Shown here piece by piece: positions 13,101 through 25,100 of a DNA stretch of 64,000 bases. A program made the translations under genes and the position numbers. The notes beneath the pieces were generated by a model. The model was not told the DNA's origin. It ran no database searches and saw only the letters and a list, made by a program, of their open reading frames with translations. This stretch comes from Actinocatenispora sp036503555 (GTDB taxonomy: Bacteria > Actinomycetota > Actinomycetes > Mycobacteriales > Micromonosporaceae). Location of the stretch: contig DASXWQ010000026.1 in NCBI GenBank assembly GCA_036503555.1, forward strand, positions 124,001 to 188,000, read 5' to 3'. How positions within the stretch are numbered: position 1 is the first letter of the stretch; every line of letters starts with the position of its first letter.

Positions 13101-16100
13101 GCCTCGCCCTTCCTCTGGCACGTGCCGCAGAACCCGGTCTGGCCCACCTTGGGGATGTCCGGAAGCGCCTCCGCGGCGGGCGCGGCAGCCGCAGCCGACT
13201 CCGGCGCGACAACCGCAGCCGGCTCCGGCGCGACAACCGCAGCCGGCTCCGGCGTGGCAGCCGCAGCCGTGGCGGCACCATCCAGCTCGACACCCAGCTC
13301 CCGCGCGCAGTACGCGCACGGCTTGCCCGGCGCCTCACCCTCGAAGCCACACACGTAGCAGTACCCGGTCTGCCCCACCAACGGCACGTCCGGAGGCGAT
13401 GCCGCCACCGGGCCGGCCGGCCCGGAAGTTTCCGGCTCGGCCCCCCCGCGCTCGCCGAACATGTCGTCGGCGATGTCGAGGACCTCGTCCACCCAGGCGG
13501 CGAGCCCGTGCCAGTTGTCCCCGGGGAAGGCGATCTCCAGCCCGTACGGGGTGGTCGCGTGCCAGGTACCGGTGAGGCCGGGCAGCTCGTGAAGGGATCC
13601 CTCATCGAGGATCGGGTTCGACAGCGCGCCGTCACCACGGACGGACACGACCCCGGTCGCACCGAGAACGGTCGCCTGCCACTCGTCGGCGAGCGCCGCG
13701 GCCTCCGCCCGCTGGTCGCCGACCGCCATGGACAGGCAGTGGGACACCAGCACCCGGCTCCGAAGCGTCACCAGCCTCGGCACGACCCGGCCGAACTGCG
13801 ACCACGGCATGCGATAGGACGTGGGGCGCTCGAACGTTCCGAAGGTGAGGCTGACCGACACCGGGCTGCCGTGCCCGCGCAGTCCGGTCCATCGCCGGCC
13901 GAGCCATATCTTGCTCGACCAGCCGTCGCCGACGTCATCGGCCGGCCCGTAGAACCCGTGGCCCTCGATACCGAAGGGCTCCCGGTGGTCCGCGAGTACG
14001 GTCAGGACCGTGTCGTCATCGGCAGGCTGATCGACGCTGGGCAGTTCGGCGCCGCGGAACCGGGGCGGCCCGTACACCTCCGCCGAGTTCAGCTCGACGT
14101 CGTCCAACAGATCGGACCGCAGGTTCCGGTTCATCGGCACGAGCCGGTACTTCGCGGTGCCGTCCAGCATCCACTTGGGCGAGAGCACCATGGCGTCGAT
14201 CCGCTCGCCCGTGTCGGGAGACCGCACCTCAACCGACCAGTACGCCATGCCGGGTCGCCACAGCATGGTGTCGTTCCAGGTGAGGACGTCCCCGACCCAG
14301 GAGAACGTGCCACGTCCCAGGCCGAAACCCAACCCTTCCGTACGGTTCAGGAGTTCGCGCAGCTCCTGAACCCGGTTGAGTCGGCTGAACTCGGAGACGG
14401 CGGCCAGAGCGTGCTGTGTCAGCTCGGTGAGCCGCTCCATCGCGGGTGCGAGGGCGTAGCACTCCGCCCGGATCGCGTCCAGGGCCTCGGGCGTCGGGTG
14501 CCCGGCGTCCACGCGGCTCGCGGCCTCGGCGAGCCGTTCCATGGCGTCGGCGACGCGGTCCGCCTCGTCCGCAGCGCGCGTGAACTGGTCCCGCCAGTCG
14601 TACCCCACGAGCGCGGACAGGTCGGCGTCGAGCAGCAGCCGGTAGACCTCGGCAATGTCCCGCAGCTTCGGTGACACGTATACGAGCTCACCGCGGATCT
14701 TCGCGGCCGGGGACTTCGCCTGGTCGGATGCCCGCGGAGCGACGAGCTCGTCCGCCCTGGCACGGATCCACGTCAGCCTGTCGGGCCGCGCGAACCACAG
14801 CGACGACTTGATCCACGTTGCCCGGTCCGCCAGTCGCCGCACCGCCTCGATCTCGGCGTCCGGGCGCTCGGCCAGGCGGGCAAGCCGGTTCCGCGCGGCG
14901 TCGCGCACCCGCTCGGCAAGCGCCTGCAACGGCCGCAGTTCCGCGTCGTCCCACGTCGTACCGTGCCACCATGCGGCGATCTCAGCCGTGCCCGGCGTCG
15001 GCGCGGCGGGCTCTCCGGCCGACGCGTCCTGGCTCGGCTGCGGCGAGCCGAGGCCCTCCGGACCCTCCGGTATCGCCACGCAGTGCCGGCACGGCTCGCC
15101 CACCACACCTAAGCGGTCACAGACCGGGCAGAAACCCTGCTCGTCCACACGAGGCACCGACGGCGCGGGAGCCGGTGCCGGTGCCGGTCCGGTCGGGGCT
15201 TCGTCGACCCGAGAGGCCGCGTCGATCAGTCGCTGCTCCAGGACGGCGATGCGACGGCGCAGATCGACCATCGTCGAGAGCGCCGCGATCATGCGGCTGG
15301 GGGACGCACCGATCGCAAGTGCCTCGTACGCCTCGGCCAGGTCGGCGTGAACACCGCCGGGATCGATGCCAGTCGCGAGCAACTGGTGCACCTCGGCCCG
15401 GTCCAGGGCGAACTGGTACAGCGGCGCCTCCGCCGACTGCTCGTCCCCGACACCGGCCGAGCGCCACATCTCGTACGCGCCCACCAGCTCGTACCGCCGT
15501 CGCGACACCGCCTGGAAGTCGAGCGCGGACTCTCCGAACCGCTCGACCGCTTGGGCGACGATCCCCGACCCAGGCGGCGCCACGCCCAACCGCTCGGCGC
15601 AGTACACGCACGGTGCTTTCGGCGCCGCACCCTTCTGACCGCAGGTGTAGCAGTACCCGGTCTGGCCCACCCGCGGCACGCTGGGCGTCGACGGCGCCTC
15701 GACGGCCTCGGCGAGCAGTTGCTCCTCCAGTGCGGCGATCGTCTCGTAGACGTGGCGGACCGTGGACGGCAACGGGATGTGCCCACCCGGCTCCACCGCG
15801 AAGGCGAGTTGCTCGTACGCGCCGGCCAGCCGCGAGTGCACGCTGCCATCCACGTACCCCGCGGCCAGCGTGTGGTGCACGCCGGCGCGCAGCTCCGCGA
15901 ACTCGTACAGGTCGCTGCGCGCCGCGCCGTCGTCCGGCGCGCTCTCGTACCTGCGGTAGCGCCGTTCGCGCGCCGCCGCGGCCGCGCGGAAGTCGAGCCG
16001 GTCGGCGTGGTACATCCGCCGCGCGGTCTCCCACGCCTCGTGCACCGCGGGTGACGCGCCGGCACCCGGCGCACCGTCCGAACCGGACGACACGACCCGC

Positions 16101-19100
16101 GGATCTGCCGGTTCGACGGCCTCCTCCGGCGCGGCGCCGGACGTGGTGGCCGGCGTGGGCTTGGCCGCCGTGGAGAGTTCGCCCTCCAGCTCGGCGACGG
16201 TGACGTACGCGTCGGTGAGCGCGGGGCCGAGGTCGCGGTCGTCGGTGGTGACGGTCTCGGCGACCAGCTCGCCCAGCTTCACGTACGCGTCGGCGAGCTT
16301 CGCGTGTGTGTGCACCGCCGCCGTGCCGCCCGCGGCCAGCAGCGCGTGCACGTCGGCCTGCTCGTCGGCCAGCCGTACCAGCTCCAGCGCGCTGACGACC
16401 AGGGTCGGATCCGCCTCCACGACCGGGTCGGGTTGGCGGACCGCCTTGAACAGCTGCCTGCGCCGGTCGCTCACGTACTCCAGGTCGAGTGCCCGGGAAC
16501 CGAACCGGATCCGGGCGACCTCCTCGGCGGGCACCTCGCCGGACGGGGTCGTGATCTCCGCCGGAAGCACCGTGACCGCGCTGCCGGTGGCCTGCTCGCC
16601 GTCGTCGGTGATGTCGGTGACGATCACGGAGACGTTGTCGTTGCCGGTGGTGAGCGCCGCGGTGACCAGCCGCTCGGCGGCGAGCTGCCGATCCCGCGTA
16701 CCGCCGAGGATGCCCTTGATGGTGTCCTCGTCGACCCGCGCACCGTCCTTGCCGAGCCGGGCCAGCAGACCGTCGGTGGCCACCAGGAACCGGTCCCCCG
16801 GCCGGTACGTGCCGGAGACCAGCTCGGGGGTGGCGGTGTTGTCGTTGGACAGCGTCGCCACGACCGCGCCGGCCTTCTGGTACCGCCCGCTCAGGTCGAA
16901 CAGCTCACCGTCGCGGAGCAGGTAGACCTTCGAGTCGCCGACACGCAGCCCGGCGAACCTTCCGCCGGTGAACAGCAGCGCCGCCAGCGTCGTACCCAGG
17001 GTGGTGACGCCGAGTTCGAGGGCGAGGCGTTCGAGCGCGGACTTGGCCACGGCGACGCGGGTCAGCAGCGCGTTGTCCGCCTCGGCGGCGGTCAGGTCCT
17101 GCTCGTCCAGGTCGGCGAGGGCGAGGACGCCCACCGCGCTGGCCAGCTCGCCGTGCGCCGTGCCCCCGGCCCCGTCGGCCACCACCTTCAGTTGCCGGCC
17201 GACGAACGTGGAGTCCTGCATCGAGTTCCGGCGGCCCTGCCGGGCCTGTACCGCGGACGCCGGGACGCCCCCGCCCGGCGACTGGTCGACGAGCTCCTCG
17301 CGGAACCTGCCGGTCGGCGGCACCACGCCGAGCATGTCCAGCTGGTAGTCGGACAGGCGGGTGCCCAGCTCGGCGCGGACCGCGTCCACCAACCGCCGCA
17401 GGTCGATCTGGTCCGCGCGCGGCGGCTCCGGAGCTTCCTCCGCGGGAGCTTCGACTTCCACCGGCTCCGGATCGCCGTCGTCCCGGGCGGGCAGGGACAC
17501 GTCGTAGCCGTGTCGAGCCGCCCGCCCCTCCAGTGCGGTGATGCGGTTGTGGCGACGGATCACGGCGGTCAGGTCGACCTCGCCGACCGGGCGGTCCAGC
17601 AGGTCCGACAGCTTGACGTACTCCTTCGACAGGGCACCGTGGAACGGGCTCTCGTAGCTGTCCAGGAGGTACGCCGTCCCCCGTGCGTCGGCGAGGTCGT
17701 ACAGCTTCCCCACCTGCCGGCCGAACGCGGCGGTGTCACCGCGGTCGGCCGACAGCAGCGCGTCGAGATGCGCGGCCCGGTCCCGCGCCACGTCGAGGTC
17801 ACCGGCCGGCAGCGGCACCGGCACGCTCCGGTCGCGTACCACGGCGTCCAGCTCGGCGGACAGGTCACCGGCCGCGTCGGCCGTACCGTCGGGCAGCACC
17901 CGGATCGTGCCCCGCATGCCCTCCACCGGCCGACCGGCGCGGCCGACCCGGGAGGCGACGACCGTGACGTTGTCGCCCTCACCGGACGGCGCGATCCGCG
18001 CACGCACCACGTCGTGGATCCGGTCGGCGGCGGCCTGCGGGCCGTCGGCCGCGCGGACCAGGTCGGCCAGCTCCCGGGGGGACAACACCGGACGACCGTC
18101 GGGCATGGGCTGGAAGACGCCGTCGCTGACGTACAGCACCGTGTCGCCCGGCCGCAGCTTCACCGTGACCAGCTGCGGCGTGATCGTCTCATTCCCCCGA
18201 CCGGGACCGGACATCGTCTGCGTCAGGTAGCCCCAGTCGTCCTCCTGGTCCCGGGTGAGCTGGATCGCCTCCGCTTCCCCGTCCCGCACCAGGTACGCCC
18301 GCGAGTCGCCGACGTTCAGAACCCACAGCACGCCGCGGTGCACGACGCCGGCGACCAGCGTTGTCGCCGAACCCGCCGGCGCGTCGGAAAGGAGCCTGCC
18401 CTTCGCCGTGACGACCCCGTCGAGCAGCTCGACCGGACCGGCCCCCGCGGGTACGTCGTCGGCGAGTGCGGTGGCCACGATCCGCGACGCCACGTCGCCC
18501 GCGACCTCACCGCCGAGCCCGTCGGCGACACCCGTCACCGGGCCGGTCACCGCGGCGTCCTGCTGGTAGTCGCGGTCGCCCTGCCCGGTCCGTACGCCGA
18601 ACGTCAGCTCGCCGACCTTGGACGGCTGGCCGCCCGGGATCTCCATCGTCTCGACCGTCGGTCGTTCGATGCCGTTGCGGCCGGTCCAGTTGCCGACGTT
18701 GGTCGCCCAGGCCCGGTGACGGGCCGGCTCGGTGGCAGACACCGGCGACGGCTGGGCGGCGGCCGGCGCGGTCAGGTGCGGCAGCAGGACCCCGTCCCAC
18801 CGGCCCAGCTCGGCGCCCGCGTGGTCGCGGTACACCCAGGCGCCGGTGAACGGGAACGCCGGCCGGCCGTACGGGTCGCTCTCGTCGATCGCGCTGGCGA
18901 CCAGCAGGCCGGCCCCGTCAACACCCGACCCCGGCGGTGCGAACTCGCTGTTGTACACCAACGTGTCCGCCGAGATCGACCGCACACCGGCCAACGTGCC
19001 GAGGTCCAACGCGTCGCCGGAGCACCCGGTGATGACGTACGTCCGGGTCGGGTCCCAGTCGGTGGCGCGGACGAACTGACGCTTCCGCACGGGTACACCG

Positions 19101-22100
19101 GCGACGTCCAGCCACTGTTCGCCGCTCTGCACGGCGCCGCCCGCACCGACCCACTCCCCGACCACCGGGACGTCGACCACCGACAGCCGCTGCCCGTCCA
19201 GCTCACCGGTGAACGGCCGTACCCGGCGAGCGTCCGCGAGCCGCGGGTCGTCGGCGCGGTAGAACGCGAACCCGATCGCCGGACCGGCGGCCGTCGCGTG
19301 CCGGTTCATCGAGATCCAGCGCCGCATCTCCTCCTCGGAGACGATCAGCGACCGGCCCGACTCCCCACCACGGGCGTGCGCGGCCAGCGCCTCGACCCGC
19401 TCCATCAACGCGTCGTGGTCCGCCTCGCGGTCCTCCGCAGCGAAGTACGGCCGGAGCGCGCCCATCCGCCAGCGCAGGAACTGCACGTCCTGGTCGGTCA
19501 GCTCGTTGTCCCGCCACCCTCCGGACGCATCCAGGAAGCTGCCCGTGTAGTCCTCGGACGACGGGTGGAACTTCGCATCGCTCAGATCGAGTCGCGCGTC
19601 CTCGTAGATCCGGTCGACCAGCCATTCGACGGCGGACTGGTCGCCCGTTCCGAGCAGCGCCTCCAGCAGACCCCGATGCAGCCCGCCGTCGGACCGTAGT
19701 TCGAGGGACGGGGTGCTACCCGGTGCCACGGTCCGAGCGGGACTGTCCGGGCGCTCACCGGCGAACAGATCGTCGGCGAGGTCGAAGACGGTCTCCCACC
19801 AGTCGACGAGCCCGCGCCACTCGTCGCCGGGGAACATCAGTTCCAGCCCGTACGGCATCACTGCCCGCCACGCCCCGTAGGCGCCCGGCCTTCCGTCCTC
19901 GGCGGAGTCGTCCTTCTGCTGAACCCGCAGTTCGCCATCGGCATACAGGTTCACGATCTCGGTCGCCCCGATGACCGTGTGCCCCTGCGCCGCGATGTCC
20001 GCGGCCGGGGCCGCCTCGTCTCCCACCCGCATCGGCGAGCAGTGCGCGAGCAGCACCCGCGACGCGAGCGGGGTCATCTCCGGCAGCAGCCGCCAGTACT
20101 GGCGCCACGGCACCATCAGGCTGCCGTACACGTCGCTGAGAGTGGTGACCCGCTCGTTGGCGTGCCCGCTCAGCACCTGCAGGTGCTCGCCGACCCAGCC
20201 GACGGACGCCACGTCGTCGTCGTCACCGAAGTACCCGTGGTGGTCGACCCCGACCGCGTAGCGGCTCGCCGCGAGTGTGGCGCGCACCTCGTCGTCGGGA
20301 CGCAGCTGGGACGGCACCCCTTGGACCGCCCCGGTGACGTACGAGGGCGGTGCGGACACCTCGGCCGTGTGCAGCCGGACGTCGACCAGCTCGTCGGCCG
20401 GCCGGTCCCGGTCCATCGGCACCAGCCGGTACTCCGGCTTCCCGTCGAGCATCCACCGTGGCGGCACCAGCATCGCCTTGATCGGCTCCCCGGTGCGCGG
20501 CGACACCACGGTCACCCACCAGTACGCCATGCCCGGCTGCCAGATCGCCGTGTTGCCCCACAGCAGGGTCTTCCCGCGCCAGTCGAAGCTGCCCTCGCCC
20601 AGGCCGACCCCCAGCGAGGCGGTCCGGTTGAACAGCCTGCCCAACGCCACGCGACGACGCCGGCCGGGGATGGCCGCCAGCACCGGCCGGAGCCGGCCGG
20701 CCAGGCCGCGCAGCTCCGTCAGGTCGTCGTCCACCTTGTCGCAGGCTTCCAACAGCTCCGTGATCGCCGCGCGCGCCAAGGGCTCACCCGGCGCGTCGAG
20801 CAGCTGACGCTCGATCTTGTCGAGCTTGGCGGGGATGCCGCGAGACAACTTGAGCGCACGCTCCAGGTGTTCCCGGTGCCCGGCGAGCGTGGGAGGGAGG
20901 CCTCCCTCGAGCAGCCGGCCGTACGCCTCGAAGGCCGTCAGGAGGCGCCGCATGACGTTCAGCTGTGTTTGGTACGGCAGCACGCGCTTGCCGTCGACCG
21001 TGACAAGCCTGTCGGTGTCGTCGTCCCTGGTACCGAGCCGGTGCACGCTGCGCCGCAGGAGGCCGACGGTCGGCGGCGCAGCCTGCCACAGTGCGGTCGA
21101 TGCGGCGGCGGCGGCCTCGATCCGCTCGCGCACCGCGAGCTCGGTCAGCGACAGCTTCGCCAGCTCGGCGTCCAGTGCGGCGAGCCGCGCCTGGCCGGCA
21201 GCCCTGAGCCGGTCGGCCACCTGCCGCAGCCGGACGATCTCCGGCGAGTCCGGCAGCCAGCGCGGCTCGGTACGCCAGTTCACCACCTGGTCGACGGGCT
21301 CGGGACGGGAGAACAGCCGCCGAAGCGAACCCATCGTCCGACCACCGGTCGGGCGCAGGCCGTTGGTCGTCGCCGGCCCGGCATCCGGCCCCAGCCCCGC
21401 GGCAGGCCCCTGCCGCGGCTCACCGTCGTCCGGCTCGCCTGCCGGCCCGTTGCGTACGCCGCGGAACCGGGCCGCCATCCGTCCGCCGAGCCCGCGGCGC
21501 CCGGCCGTGGCGTCGTTCGGCGCCGACCCGCGGAGGGCGGGTTCGCCGAACCTCATGGCCAGGCGGTCCTGGAGAACGGCGAGCGCCTCGGCGAACCCGT
21601 CCGGATCGGCACCCGGGTCGCGGTCGGTGTACTCGACCCGGTAGGTGTCCCCGTCGCGGGTGGCCCGCAGCGTCACCGCGCCCGCGGTACCGCAGACCTC
21701 GTTCACCGACACCCGCACGGAGAGGCTGTTCGCCGCGACGGCGACGTCCTCGATCGCGAACCAGAACCTGTCGGTGCCGCCTGTGAACCAGCTCCTGATT
21801 CGCCACAGGATGCCCCGCTGCTCGGCGGCCGCGGCCTGGTCGGTCTTCGGCAGCAGGTCGCCGAATCGCGCCGGGATCTCGACGCCGTCCTTCCAGAGCG
21901 GGCCGTACCGCGTCGCGATCGTCACGCGGGTCAGGTCGACGCCGTGCTTGCGTAGCACGTAGCGGCCTTGGGCCTCGAACTTCGCGATCTCGGCATCGGA
22001 CAGCCCGTCGTTGAGCGCCGAGTGGAACACAAGTCCCTCGACGGCGCCCGCGTCGTCGTGCGACCAGGCTCCCGACGAGATCGGTAGGTCGTCGCCGAGG

Positions 22101-25100
22101 ACGTCCTTGAGCACGGCGTGGTTGACGTCCCGGTCGGAAGTCCAGACCGTCTCGTCAGGCCCGATCACGAATCGCCGGAGTCCCTGGTACCGCTTGCTCT
22201 GGTGCCGGCCGACCGCCGTGCCGTCGAGACGCTCGGTCTTCCCGCCGTCGAACCGCACCGGGTACCCGCTCGCGAGCCCTTCCGGATCCGGCGTGTTCGC
22301 TGGCCCCTGGTCTGGCACCGTGTCGTAGCGGCTGAGTTGCGTGCGGGAACGGCCGTCACCACGCTCCGGTACCTGTCGGGCGGCCTCGTCCTGGCCGAGC
22401 AGCCAGGCGATGCGGCTCCGGAGGTCCTCGACCACCGGAAGGACCAACTCCGGGGTATCGCCGGCTTCAACGTTCTCCACGTCGCCGGTGTACCGGTCGC
22501 CGTCGCGCCGGATGCGTACCGTGGCGGAGCCCTGCTCGCCGAACATCGGGTGCACCGACAGCACGAGGTTCAGTTCGTTCGCGCGTACCTCGAAGCTCGC
22601 GATCCTGACCCAGAAGTCCGGGCCGCCACCTACGAACCACTCGTTGACCCTCGCCCAGAAGACGCGCCCGCTCTCACGCGCCTCGTCGTCCGTGGTCGGG
22701 ACGAAGATGTCGAGAGAAGGCCGCTCGCGATCGGGCAGCCACAGCTGCTTGATGTTGTGGAAGATCTCGCTCCGGTCGAGGTTCATCCCACCGCGGCGCA
22801 GGGCGTCGCAGGCCTGGACTTCGAACATCGGATCGATCCCGAAGCCCGACCCGAAGCCGAGCTGCTCGGCCCAGCCCTCGTCGTCGAGGTTCCACATGCC
22901 CGCCGCGGCAACCTGTTCGTCGCCGGCCACCTGAAGCATGTTGTGGGGCATGGTCTCGACGTGGTCGGTGGTCCACAGCGTGCCGCGGGTGGTGAGCACG
23001 AACGGCCGGAGATGCTGGAACAACTCACCGGGGTGCCGTCGAACGACCGTGCCGTCCAGCCGCTGCACCTGCCCGTCGACGACGCGAACCTGGTACGCGA
23101 GCGCGACCTCGGGCGGGACCTCGGTGTTCCTCGGCCGAAGCATCGGGATCGGCTGGTAGGTCACGTCCGCAGGGCGGCCCCAGTGGCGGAGCTGGCCGTC
23201 GGTGCCGACCGGCGGTGCCTGCCAGTCGGCGTCGGTCAGGTGCGGCAGCAGCGGGCCGCCGCCGTACACGCCGATGACGGTGCCGTCGTCGGCGCGGTGC
23301 ACGAAGGTGCCGGTGAGCGGGAGGATCGGCCGGCCGTACTCGTCGTTCTCGTCGATCGTGGTGCTGAACAGCAGACCTGTCGCGCCGTCACCGGCGGTGC
23401 CGGCGGCGGCGTCGGTCTGGTAGACGAGGTGGTCGGCGGCGATGGTCTCCACGCCGGCGATGGGGCCCAGGCCGAGCGCGTCGGCTCCGCAGCCGGCGAT
23501 CGCGTACACCCGGCCGGGGTGCCAGTGTCCGGCGGCGACGAACTGCTCGCGGGTCACCGGCAGTCCGGCGACGTCGAGCCACGACGGGCCGACCATCAGG
23601 TCGCCGCCGCTGCCCACCCAGTCGCTGACCACGGGTACGGCGACGACCTCGACGGGCTTGCCGCCCAGCAGACCCGTGAACGGCCGGATCCGGTGCGCGT
23701 CGAGCACCCGCGGGTCGTCGGCCCGGCCGTACGCGGTGCCGGAGTCGGTCTCGAACCGGTGCGCCGCGATCCACGCGAACGCCTCGGCGTGGGACAGCAG
23801 CAGCGACTCGCCCCGACCGTGGGCGTGGTCGGCGAGCGCCTCGACCCGCTCCATCAGGACGTCGTGGTCCTGGTGCATGTCGCGCGCGGCGAAGTCGGGA
23901 CGCAGCGCGCCGAGCTGCCACCGCAGGATCTGGATGTCCTGCGCGGTCAGGGCGTTGTCCGCCCACGCGGGCCGGCCGTCCGGAAGGTACGTCACGTAGT
24001 AGCCGGAGAACGCCTCCCGGTCCGGTCGGTCCGCGAGGGTCTCGACCGCGGCCAGGTCGAAACCGGTCAGCGCGCGGATGCGGTCGATCAGCCAGCCGCG
24101 CGGCCCGGGGCGACGGTCGCCGGTGAGGATGTCGAGCAGGCCGAGCAGGCGGGCGGCACGTTCCGTGTCCTGGTCGGGGGCGTCGGCGACACGCAGCGGC
24201 GACAGCCGCCACGGCCCCCGCGGCGACGGGTCCGCCACGCCGAGGGTACGGAAGCCGAGAGGCCGGGGCCCCTTCTTCCCGAGCGCTCCGGGCAGGCCGC
24301 GCAGGCCGCGCAGCCGGTCGGTCGGATGGTTGTTCGGCACGTCGTCGTCGCGCACCACGACGAGCGGTCGCCATCCGGTGGCGAGTGCCGCGAAGTTGTG
24401 CAGGCCGACGCCGTCCTCCGTGCGCCAGTACTCGCGGTGGCCGGTGGCGTCGCCGGCCGACAACCGGACGACGGCGTGGCCGGGCGGCCGGTTCGCCGGG
24501 TCCGGCGCCGGGTCGCCGCCGAGCGGGTGCAGCTGCGAGATGGGGTCGGTGTCGGCGAACATCGTGTACACGTTCGGCCCCGGCACCGCCGTCACCGGAC
24601 CGGCCGTCACCACCAGCACGTTGTTGAACGCGTCGGTGCGTTCGCGCAGCTCCTCGCCGACCCTGCTGGCGTAGCTGTGCAGCACCAGCGACGTGCGGGT
24701 GCCCTCGGCCACGCTCGTCGCGAACGGTCGCGCGAGGTCGAGTTCCACGCTGAACAGGAACGACTCCAGCGCGATCGCGGCGTCGACCGCGCGCTGCGGG
24801 TCGCGCGTCGCCGCGGCGCTCTGCGGCATGTCGTAGCACATCCAGGTGACCACGGAGTACCGCGGATCGCGGCCGTCGGCCCACGTCGCCGCCTGCTCCC
24901 ACATGCGCTCCGCTCGCCGGGTCTGGCCGGTGAGGGTGTCGACGCTCTGCCAGGTGCCGGGTCCGAAGACGGTGAGGTAGTCCGCGTCGGCCAGGTCGGC
25001 ACCGGTCAGCTCGGCGACCTGGCCGATGCCGTCCGGGCCGAGACGCAGCCGCAGGAACCGCCGCTGGGTGGTGACGAAGCGCTTCGTCCCGTCCTCGTCC

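Noticed and set aside
13190..13262. 24-bp tandem repeat as a regulatory iteron
   Set aside because: It is in frame, encodes PEPAAVVA-type linker units and lies within coding sequence, so it is a protein linker repeat.
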